From Methyloprofundus sp. (lineage in GTDB: Bacteria > Pseudomonadota > Gammaproteobacteria > Methylococcales > Methylomonadaceae), in NCBI GenBank assembly GCA_016592635.1, contig AP023240.1, positions 3,575,630 to 3,639,629 of the forward strand: DNA of 64,000 nt. The letters are read 5' to 3'. Positions within the stretch are counted from its first letter, which is position 1. The number at the start of each line of letters is the position of its first letter. The position numbers and the translations under genes were made by a program. Below the pieces are notes generated by a model. That model did not search any database. It was given only the letters and a program-made list of their open reading frames with translations, and had not been told where the DNA came from. Positions 57,359-64,000 of this stretch are shown in pieces.

Positions 57359-57781
57359 AGTTGATATTTTATATGTTATTTTTGTTATTATTTTTAATAA
57401 TACCCATAAAAAGTTCCCATTAAGCACAAAAAACCTTGAGTTTTTCAAATAAAAACCATAAATACAGAATGGATATATTTTCTTACACCAGTTGAACAGA
57501 CCCAACAAGCATTAGCAAGAGACCGTTACAATAAGCCAAAAGTCTACTTCACCTTTTTTACCTAAATATTTATCTTTGCAGCTTGTTAGCAAAAGCTGAA
57601 ATGACCAAAAACTCATATCTGCAGCACCTGACAATTAATGATCATCAGGTAATAATACCCATAGTTTTTTTGCTGTGCTATGATTTTCTTAAGGAGCAAG
57701 GAATTAATATAATCTAAAAGCATGACTCAAGACCTTTGCCATACAGCCATACCAAGAAAGTAGACACCCAGTTTTTAATTC
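57359..57781. other. Divergent intergenic region between HD-GYP gene and membrane operon
   Basis: About 420 bases with no believable gene. It must hold promoters for both directions. The best plus-strand candidate is at 57628-57656; a second feature is ACCTGA ... TCAGGT around the same place, which could be an operator. AAGGAGCAAGGA at 57691-57702 looks like an RBS but is followed by no long frame. Confidence 0.5.
57628..57656 (+). promoter_or_regulatory. Candidate sigma-70 promoter of the four-gene operon
   Basis: CTGACA is followed after exactly 17 bases by AATAAT, with ACCTGA/TCAGGT inverted repeats overlapping it. It lies about 125-190 bases before the two possible starts of the first gene. 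Confidence 0.35.
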
Positions 57782-59293
57782 ATGCTGCTTGTACTATGCT
57801 TTCTAAATAGACATTCTTCAAAATCATCGCATGACTGGTTTAAATATACTATGCAAAATTGGGTCAATAAAATCAAAAATAACCTTAGCTACCATAATAA
57901 GTCTGACCTTACTGACGCATGCGCAATTGACCTCAATTTAACAGCAAAACAATTAGACCTCTCGGAAAAAGCCGAGACTGCCGCTGCCAACAACCTACCC
58001 GCTCAAAATGCTATTAGCCCTGATGGTAACGAACGCGAAATACAAAGCTACTTTGAAACCAATATGGCCAATATTAACCGTATCGTTAATGAAGGCTTAA
58101 GTTTTCGCAATACATCTATAACCGATACCAATTTACAAGATGAGCGTGCTTTAATCAGCAACCATACTGAACATTCAAAACTTGCCGTAAAAAGCCTGAT
58201 GGCACGTGAATTTCGCCTACTGAAACACCTCAAAGAAGATCTAGATAACATTCAACAAGAGTTCCACGACTTCCAATCTCAACAGCATTTACAACGCACT
58301 CCGCACTACCCTGACTCGCAGTTATTATATTTTGCAGTCATACTACTCTTCTGGCTATTAGAATCGATCGGTAACGGCTATTTTTTTGCCGAAGGTTCTG
58401 AACTAGGCTTATTAGGCGGCATCGGTCAGGCAGTCATTATTGCGGCTATCAACATATCGACTGCTTTTCTATTAATGGGCGGGCTATTTCGCTATAAAAA
58501 CCACCATTCTTTAGGTAAACAAATACTTGCCTACCTAGGCTTAACTGCTTACTTACTCTGTGCGCTTGGCTTTAATCTATTGGTCGCTCACTATCGCGAG
58601 TTCTTTGCCTTACAACCTGAAGCAGCAGGCAATCTGGCCGTGCAACGCTTTATGGCAGCACCTTGGCATTTATCTGAGTTTAATTCTTGGATATTATTTG
58701 TCATGGGGCTGTTATTTGGCATATTTGCCTTTATTGATGGCTACAAAAGAGACGATGCTTATCCAGGTTACGGTAAATTACACCGCCGCCTACAACAACT
58801 ACATGAAGAGTACGAAGAGCATCGTGATGACATCGTCGAACAAGTCGAGGACATACGCCAAGATTTTTTACATAAGCTAGAAGAAATGAAACAAGCCGTT
58901 TTACTTAAACACACCCGTTTAGTCCATTTGGTAGAAGATAAACAAGCATTTGTCGCCGAATATGAGCAAGGTATTGCCAACTTTACGGCAGCAGCTAACG
59001 CTGTAATTTTTCGTTATCGCGATATTAATATGAGTGCCAGACAGGCACCTCCCCCGCGCTATTTTTCCGAAGATTGGTATTCAAATAATCATTTTGTAGT
59101 CCGCGGCGCACATGATGATATTGCCTTAGTAGAACAACAAAAACAGCTTTTTAAAGACTTCCCGCAATATTGCCAACAAAGAACTAACGAGATTGAAAAG
59201 CTATATGTACAGTTTTTACAACAATTACAGCTTATCGACCCAGATTTTAAGCCCGCAAAAATTGACATAAAGTTAAACCAAGATCATGCCTAG
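57782..59293 (+). CDS. Operon gene 1: four-TM coiled-coil membrane protein, unknown
   Basis: The reading frame has 503 residues; the Met at 57851 (MQNWVNKIKNNL) is an equally good start and would give 480 residues. No strong RBS precedes either. Residues about 85-175 are a charged, probably coiled-coil segment (SLMAREFRLLKHLKEDLDNI). Four TM helices follow: 181-203, 211-236, 247-270 and 302-320. Residues 325-400 are a second long helix (QLHEEYEEHRDDIVEQVEDI), and the end contains many aromatic residues (FSEDWYSNNHFVVRGAHDDI). I do not recognise the family. It is the first gene of a tight four-gene set and overlaps the next by eight bases. Confidence 0.85.
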   Translation: MLLVLCFLNRHSSKSSHDWFKYTMQNWVNKIKNNLSYHNKSDLTDACAIDLNLTAKQLDLSEKAETAAANNLPAQNAISPDGNEREIQSYFETNMANINRIVNEGLSFRNTSITDTNLQDERALISNHTEHSKLAVKSLMAREFRLLKHLKEDLDNIQQEFHDFQSQQHLQRTPHYPDSQLLYFAVILLFWLLESIGNGYFFAEGSELGLLGGIGQAVIIAAINISTAFLLMGGLFRYKNHHSLGKQILAYLGLTAYLLCALGFNLLVAHYREFFALQPEAAGNLAVQRFMAAPWHLSEFNSWILFVMGLLFGIFAFIDGYKRDDAYPGYGKLHRRLQQLHEEYEEHRDDIVEQVEDIRQDFLHKLEEMKQAVLLKHTRLVHLVEDKQAFVAEYEQGIANFTAAANAVIFRYRDINMSARQAPPPRYFSEDWYSNNHFVVRGAHDDIALVEQQKQLFKDFPQYCQQRTNEIEKLYVQFLQQLQLIDPDFKPAKIDIKLNQDHA

Positions 59294-60104
59294 ATACCGA
59301 AAAAGAAAACAAGCCGCAAAACGCAAAAACCTATTAGGCTTATTGCTGATTCTTGTGGTCGTGGCCGCATTAGCCGTGCTGGCGATATTTCGTTATCAAT
59401 TACAAAGCGAACAACTTACCTACAACCCCGAGACTCTATGTCCTATCGGGGTGTCCAGCCCAAAATATGTCGCGCTGGTTTTTGACAAAAGTGATAGCTA
59501 CAATAAAGTGCAGCAACAATTTCTCAAACGTTTTTTAAGTGAGTTTAAAGCAAGACTACAAGCAGGTACGCGCATTTCAGTATATGTGATTGATGCCAAT
59601 AGTGATAAAGCGATTGCACCTGATTTTATCGTCTGCGCGCCACGCACTGGTGCTGATGCCAATGCCTTTTACGAAAACCCTAAACTTATTCGCCAACGCT
59701 GGCAGCAAAAGTTTGAACAACCTTTAGATCAGGCGATTGCTGGTTTTATGCAGCCTAGCAACGCTAACTCCTCACCTATTATCGAAATTTTTCAAACTAT
59801 TGCCCTCAGCGCTTTTCCAATTGGCAATAGCATGGCCGAGAAACAAATTATCCTCATTTCTGATATGTTACAACATACGCCTGAATGGTCACATTATCGC
59901 GGCCAAATGGACTTTAGTAGCTTACAAAAAAGCAGCTATTACCAACATATTAATACCGACCTGCAAAATGCGGAAGTGACTATTTTATATGTACGCCGCG
60001 CAGGTCAAGAAAAGTTACAAAATAAACGCCATGCCTTTTTCTGGGCAGATTTTATCCAATCAATTGGCGGCCGCGTCACCTTGATTGAAAAAATTGACGG
60101 CTAA
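59286..60104 (+). CDS. Operon gene 2: membrane-anchored VWA-like protein
   Basis: The 272-residue protein has a basic start (MPRYRKRKQAAKRKN) and one TM helix at about 16-35. The soluble part begins KYVALVFDKSDSYNKVQQQF, in which D67-K-S69-D-S71 is an exact DxSxS metal-binding site of von Willebrand A domains. Later come ISVYVIDANSDKAIAPD and EKQIILISDMLQHTPEW, in which the Asp of ISD fits the third metal-binding motif of the fold. The topology (basic end inside) puts the domain outside the cytoplasm. VWA domains bind other proteins via metal; the partner is unknown. It overlaps gene 1 by eight bases and gene 3 starts five bases after its stop. Confidence 0.8.
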   Translation: MPRYRKRKQAAKRKNLLGLLLILVVVAALAVLAIFRYQLQSEQLTYNPETLCPIGVSSPKYVALVFDKSDSYNKVQQQFLKRFLSEFKARLQAGTRISVYVIDANSDKAIAPDFIVCAPRTGADANAFYENPKLIRQRWQQKFEQPLDQAIAGFMQPSNANSSPIIEIFQTIALSAFPIGNSMAEKQIILISDMLQHTPEWSHYRGQMDFSSLQKSSYYQHINTDLQNAEVTILYVRRAGQEKLQNKRHAFFWADFIQSIGGRVTLIEKIDG

Positions 60105-60108
60105 GCCC

Positions 60109-61569
60109 ATGAGTTATCAAAAATTACAACAAGGTTTAATTCGCGATGTACGCAAGATATTTGTCCTTGCGCTGGCTGGGGGTGTTTTAGGTGTTTGTAT
60201 ACCGCAATTTTTTAATACGCCACTACTCGCAGTAATATTACCGCTACTTTGCATGATTCTCTATACTTGGCGTGGTTACCTGCTCAGCGTCGACAGCTCT
60301 TTTATTGAACAGTTTGCTGACAGTGTTTATTACTTGGGCTTTCTGTTAACACTAGTTGCCTTAGTGGTTTCGCTATATTTCTATCAAAGCGATAGCCTTG
60401 AAGCTGGCTTATTAACCGCTAATTTTAGCCTGGCTTTGATCACCACCATTTTTGGCTTGGCGGTCAGAATATTTATCAATAACTTTCAAATTGATCTCAA
60501 CAGCATTGAACGCCATGTAATGAGTGAAGTAGAGCATGCTGCCAATGAATTGATTAGAAAAGCCAAACTGATTTCCATGCAATTGGATGTCTCGCACGAA
60601 GAAACCCAAATAGCTATCCAAAAATCAGTTACCGTCGCCGCTAGGAGCATGCAGGAAATGACTGCAGTTGTTGATAAATATACCGAAGCTAGTGCAGAAA
60701 CGTTACAGAAAAACACCCAATTGACCACCCAATCCATTAGAGGTGCGGTCACTGCTTTTGAAAAAAATATCCGCAATACCAAGTTACCCGAGGATATTTT
60801 TATTGAACAATTAAATCCTCCCTTAGCATTACTGCAACAACGTTTAGATACCACCCAATTATTACTGCAAGAATTTAATAGTAACCAAAGTGAGATAACG
60901 CAAAGTACTCTGGCAATTAGCAGAAACATGACCAGCAGCTCAGGAAAAATGGATACCTTAACCCAGTCCATTAGCACTTTTAATGAGCAGCTCTCTGCAA
61001 ATAGCCAAATCAATACCGAGTTTGCGCAAGTAGTTCAAGAAATAGCTTTATTGGCCAAGAAAACACAACAGATTTCCAGCAATATTGAACAGCAAACCGA
61101 ACAATCTAGTTTAGCGATGCAAAACTTCTCCAAACTAATGAACACCGCTAATACCTTACCTGATGATATGGCTACTTTATCACAGAAAATAAAGCTATCC
61201 GCAGAGCAGGTGGCTACTGCCTTTCAGCCTATTGGTGAACACACTCAATCAGGGATCAAGATAAGCCAAGATTTACAGGAAATCAGTACAGCATTAAGCA
61301 ATACCCGCGCAACAGTGCAACAAATTTCTGATTTCAGTATTCATGTGACATCGGCAGTAAAACGTGTGGAAATGTTTGACCAACAAATGGAAAAACATGC
61401 GCAATTATTAGCAGATATTGGCGGCATTGCTCAGCAGGACTTGGAACTAGCCAAACAACACCAACTGGAAATGGCTGAAATTTTACAAAAATCGAGAAGC
61501 GCATTGGCACTACTACAACAAGACTTAATCCAAAGCATGCAAAATGCAAATCATTCAGCCGCTAAATAA
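60109..61569 (+). CDS. Operon gene 3: MotA/ExbB/ZorA-like membrane protein with long helical tail
   Basis: From the ATG at 60109 the product has 486 residues; the upstream TTG at 60085 lies inside gene 2 and is less likely. Four hydrophobic segments lie at about 17-34, 37-54, 73-92 and 104-124. The third and fourth, YLGFLLTLVALVVSLYF and NFSLALITTIFGLAVRIFIN, have the small-residue and threonine pattern (A-L-x-T-T-x-x-G-L) of MotA/TolQ/ExbB proton-channel subunits. From about 130 to the end there is an almost unbroken helical part (RHVMSEVEHAANELIRKAKL, NISRNMTSSSGKM-like heptads) like the tail of ZorA, or a methyl-accepting-type coiled coil. Family assignment is from pattern only and needs a profile search. 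Confidence 0.7.
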   Translation: MSYQKLQQGLIRDVRKIFVLALAGGVLGVCIPQFFNTPLLAVILPLLCMILYTWRGYLLSVDSSFIEQFADSVYYLGFLLTLVALVVSLYFYQSDSLEAGLLTANFSLALITTIFGLAVRIFINNFQIDLNSIERHVMSEVEHAANELIRKAKLISMQLDVSHEETQIAIQKSVTVAARSMQEMTAVVDKYTEASAETLQKNTQLTTQSIRGAVTAFEKNIRNTKLPEDIFIEQLNPPLALLQQRLDTTQLLLQEFNSNQSEITQSTLAISRNMTSSSGKMDTLTQSISTFNEQLSANSQINTEFAQVVQEIALLAKKTQQISSNIEQQTEQSSLAMQNFSKLMNTANTLPDDMATLSQKIKLSAEQVATAFQPIGEHTQSGIKISQDLQEISTALSNTRATVQQISDFSIHVTSAVKRVEMFDQQMEKHAQLLADIGGIAQQDLELAKQHQLEMAEILQKSRSALALLQQDLIQSMQNANHSAAK

Positions 61570-61571
61570 TT

Positions 61572-62429
61572 ATGGCTTCTAGCGCAGGGCGACGCTCTTT
61601 TTTATTGGGCATTACCCTTAATGAGCTCAGCTTTATTATGTTTTTTTTGTTAATGTTAGTCAGTACCGCAACACTACAAAAAACTAAGCAGGAATTGGCC
61701 GATGAACTTGAACACACAGCCACACTTGCAGCTGAAATTGTTAACATAAAACAGAGTAATGAGGAAAATTTTAAGCGTCTACAGTTATTAGAAAGCAGCC
61801 TAATGCATGCTGGCGGCTATGCCGTACCACCAACTCAAACACAACTCAATCAACTATTCTCTAAATTATCTGCGGCATCCAACACAGACTCTTTAACGCA
61901 AACTACTGCAGAACTGCAACGTCAACTACAAGCTTACCAACAACTCAGCAAAGAGCTGGAAAAACAAGGATTGGCAACAGATTCAGCCAGCGCAATTGAG
62001 CAGCTGCTTGCGCAAATACAGGCAACTCAACTAGAACAACAATCTTTACAAGGACAAGTCGCTTATCTACAGAAAAAACTTAAAGGTAATGGCCTTGATC
62101 ACCCTCCCTGCTGGGCAGATGCTCACACAGGTGCAGTTGAATATTTATATGCCATCACCCTATATGAAAAACAGATGCATATTACAGCAGCTTGGCCCAA
62201 ACACCGCTTAACTGACTTACAATCTATTCCTAGTGCTCGCAACCTAGCAGGAAAAACACTCACCCAAGCGCAACTTGCTCAACAAGTGCAACCTATTTTT
62301 GCTTGGAGCAAAGCTCACAATTGCCGCCATTTTGTGCGTATCAAAGATGATCAAGCAACCTCAAAAGCAGCGTTTAAACAGCAAATGTTAGCAATTGAAG
62401 CCTATTTTTATAAATATTTGCAGCGTTAA
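61572..62429 (+). CDS. Operon gene 4: single-TM partner, ExbD/MotB/ZorB-like
   Basis: This 285-residue protein starts two bases after gene 3. A short cytoplasmic start is followed by ITLNELSFIMFFLLMLVSTA, one TM helix that begins with an acidic residue, E18. In ExbD, TolR, MotB and ZorB an Asp at this place carries the proton. Next come two coiled-coil pieces (about 37-75 and 115-185) and a C-terminal domain of about 95 residues (HPPCWADAHTGAVEYLYAIT, WPKHRLTDLQSIPSARNLAG, CRHFVRIKDDQATSKAAFKQ) that I do not recognise and that does not show OmpA-type peptidoglycan-binding motifs. Two cysteines in the C-terminal domain could pair. It is probably the stator partner of gene 3. Confidence 0.72.
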   Translation: MASSAGRRSFLLGITLNELSFIMFFLLMLVSTATLQKTKQELADELEHTATLAAEIVNIKQSNEENFKRLQLLESSLMHAGGYAVPPTQTQLNQLFSKLSAASNTDSLTQTTAELQRQLQAYQQLSKELEKQGLATDSASAIEQLLAQIQATQLEQQSLQGQVAYLQKKLKGNGLDHPPCWADAHTGAVEYLYAITLYEKQMHITAAWPKHRLTDLQSIPSARNLAGKTLTQAQLAQQVQPIFAWSKAHNCRHFVRIKDDQATSKAAFKQQMLAIEAYFYKYLQR

Positions 62430-62672
62430 AATTTATCGTTAAAATAGCCACCCAAAATCGCTATAAACCAGCAACAGCAACCACTAAAGAACCCATAATA
62501 TTCCTTAATATTACTAGATTCTTATACACTATTATAATGTCAATGAAAGTGAGCATTTTATTAAGGTCAAAATAGGTATAAAATGCATAAGTCATTTAAT
62601 TATATGATGCCGAACATTGAATATGCCCAATGCTTGGCCAATTTAAATTTATAAGGGCATGGAGAAAATAAA

Positions 62673-62894
62673 ATGAAGAAGATTATTGCTGCTTTAGCAC
62701 TAACATTAATAAGTACTGTTTCATATGCCAAACCATATACATGTACTGGCTACCTTGATGGTAAAGCTATTGGTGATCCAATAGTCGTTAACGCATCAAA
62801 AATGCCTATAGCTGAAGACAAGGCTTATGACCGCCTGCTTTATAAAGGTGGCAAAAAAAGTAAGGAAGGGCTAGATTACGTAAAGTGTAAATAA
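62673..62894 (+). CDS. Small exported two-cysteine protein
   Basis: A 73-residue protein with a clean signal peptide (MKKIIAALALTLISTVSYAK, cut after SYA) and GGAG nine bases before the ATG. The mature 53 residues begin KPYTCTGYLDGKAIGDPIVV and end DYVKCK, so its two cysteines probably form a single disulfide that closes the chain. I do not know the family. It is separated from the four-gene set by 243 bases and from groEL by a shared terminator, so it is probably a single-gene unit. It lacks the many cysteines expected for a bufferin precursor. Confidence 0.7.
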   Translation: MKKIIAALALTLISTVSYAKPYTCTGYLDGKAIGDPIVVNASKMPIAEDKAYDRLLYKGGKKSKEGLDYVKCK

Positions 62895-62952
62895 GCAGCC
62901 AACATAAGCGCGACCATATAAAAATAAAAAACGGCGCCATTATAACAGGCAC

Positions 62953-62990
62953 AAAAAAGCCTCACTAACTTACGCTAGTGAGGCTTTTTT
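62953..62990. terminator. Bidirectional terminator between the small exported protein and groEL
   Basis: AAAAAAGCCTCACTA and TAGTGAGGCTTTTTT form a perfect 15-pair palindrome with an eight-base loop and T runs on both strands. It ends both the 62673 gene and groEL. Confidence 0.93.
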
Positions 62991-63012
62991 AAAAGCGTAG
63001 ACTTTTGCCGGC

Positions 63013-64000
63013 TTACATCATGCCGCCCATACCGCCCATACCACCCATGCCGCCCATATCAGGCATGGCAGGTGCAGCACCTTCTTCAGCTGGTGCATCA
63101 GCAACCATCACTTCCGTAGTAATCATAAGACCCGCAACAGAGGCTGCATTTTGTAATGCTGCACGTGTTACTTTCGCAGGATCCAAGATTCCCATTTCAA
63201 TCATATCGCCATACTCGCCAGTAGCCGCGTTATAGCCGAAGTTACCTTCTCCTTTAGCCACTTCATTTAGCACGACAGACGCTTCATCACCAGCATTAGT
63301 TACGATTTGACGCAAAGGCGCAGACATCGCACGGCGTAAAATATCAACACCTACTTTCTGATCATGGTTGATGCCTTCAACACCGTCTAGTGCACTAAGC
63401 GCACGAACCAGAGCAACACCACCACCCGCAACAACACCTTCTTCAACTGCTGCACGTGTTGAATGCAATGCATCTTCTACGCGTGCTTTTTTCTCTTTCA
63501 TTTCAACTTCAGTTGCCGCGCCTACTTTGATAACCGCAACACCACCCGCTAATTTAGCAAGACGTTCTTGTAGTTTTTCTTTATCGTAGTCAGAGCTTGC
63601 TTCATCAGCTTGAGCACGAATTTGTGCAACGCGGCCTTTGATATTGTCCTCAGAACCCGCACCGTCAACAATCACTGTATTTTCTTTGCTGATTTGAATT
63701 TTCTTAGCTGTACCAAGTTGTTCCATTTCAACTTTTTCTAAAGATAAACCGATTTCTTCAGAAATAACCGTTGCGCCTGTTAATACCGCAATATCTTCCA
63801 ACATTGCTTTACGACGATCACCAAAGCCAGGTGCTTTAACAGCCGCTACTTTAACAATACCACGCATGTTATTAACAACCAAAGTCGCTAATGCTTCACC
63901 TTCTACATCTTCAGCAATGATCAATAAAGGACGACCTGCTTTCGCAACGCCTTCTAATGTAGGGAGCAAATCACGGATGTTAGAGATTTTTTTGTCGAAC
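63013..64000 (-). CDS. groL: Chaperonin GroEL, 5' end missing
   Basis: The C-terminal 328 residues or so of the 60-kDa chaperonin; the gene continues beyond the right edge. The visible part starts within [20 protein letters not shown] (apical domain), goes through [59 protein letters not shown] and [20 protein letters not shown], and ends with the typical [13 protein letters not shown] tail. No break is seen. groES would be expected upstream, outside the window. A strong bidirectional terminator follows the stop codon. Confidence 0.98.
   Translation of the reverse strand, partial: FDKKISNIRDLLPTLEGVAKAGRPLLIIAEDVEGEALATLVVNNMRGIVKVAAVKAPGFGDRRKAMLEDIAVLTGATVISEEIGLSLEKVEMEQLGTAKKIQISKENTVIVDGAGSEDNIKGRVAQIRAQADEASSDYDKEKLQERLAKLAGGVAVIKVGAATEVEMKEKKARVEDALHSTRAAVEEGVVAGGGVALVRALSALDGVEGINHDQKVGVDILRRAMSAPLRQIVTNAGDEASVVLNEVAKGEGNFGYNAATGEYGDMIEMGILDPAKVTRAALQNAASVAGLMITTEVMVADAPAEEGAAPAMPDMGGMGGMGGMGGMM

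Noticed and set aside
60486..61013. Minus-strand frame opposite operon gene 3
   Set aside because: It is cysteine- and serine-rich shadow sequence without RBS; gene 3 has a TM and coiled-coil pattern and fits the operon.
62673..62894. The small two-cysteine protein as the missing MNIO substrate
   Set aside because: It has only two cysteines at the two ends, no repeated bufferin-type motif and lies 56 kb away.

Overview
The window looks like chromosome from a low-GC (by eye about 40% G+C) gammaproteobacterium. The order tig-clpP-clpX-lon-hupB-ppiD with tRNA-Asp and tRNA-Val beside hupB, the mutL-miaA pair, mfd next to a csiV-like gene, and RlmA, UbiX, TrmB and Mpl all fit that class. A PEP-CTERM exported protein, a sterol-desaturase-family enzyme, an HvfB/BufB-type MNIO enzyme and cobyrinate synthesis would suit a Methylococcales-type methanotroph, but no methane-oxidation gene is present, so that placement is only an inference.

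Region by region: 1-5340 (minus) holds a partial mpl, a dynamin-like GTPase, trmB, a fused thiS-thiG and a DAHP synthase. 5517-10600 (plus) holds an MNIO enzyme with its partner, two cobalamin genes, proline iminopeptidase and ubiX. 10854-15586 (minus) is a run of exported proteins: a small unknown, a YVTN-type beta-propeller, an unknown, a Kazal-like lipoprotein and a CsiV-like protein, followed by mfd. 19253-30253 (minus) is a defence island: hsdM, a RelB/YafQ-type toxin-antitoxin pair, a gutted DUF1016 nuclease, hsdS, an intact DUF1016 nuclease, a single-chain MNT-HEPN protein, a RAYT transposase and hsdR. At least four REPIN-like palindromes lie in it, and one sits in frame inside a gene. 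An IS1 remnant, tRNA-Leu(CAA), queA, a PEP-CTERM protein and a dead insertion sequence with perfect 19-bp inverted repeats follow to 34992.

35059-44785 holds an NlpE-like protein, two unknown membrane proteins, miaA, mutL, an ABC ATPase without its permease, ppx, an unknown membrane-anchored protein and rlmA. 44980-53758 (minus) is the protein quality-control block (ppiD, hupB, lon, clpX, clpP, tig) with three tRNAs. 53989-57358 holds a mini flagellar-rod-like protein, rph, a fatty acid hydroxylase-type enzyme and a double-HD protein of the HD-GYP class.

The most interesting locus is 57782-62429: four overlapping or closely packed plus-strand genes encoding a four-TM coiled-coil protein, a membrane-anchored von Willebrand A-like protein with a DxSxS motif, a MotA/ExbB/ZorA-like four-TM protein with a long helical tail, and a single-TM protein with an acidic residue at the start of its TM helix (ExbD/MotB/ZorB-like, without a recognisable OmpA domain). 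I read it as an undescribed ion-driven membrane motor-like system; its function is unknown. A small exported protein and a partial groEL close the window.
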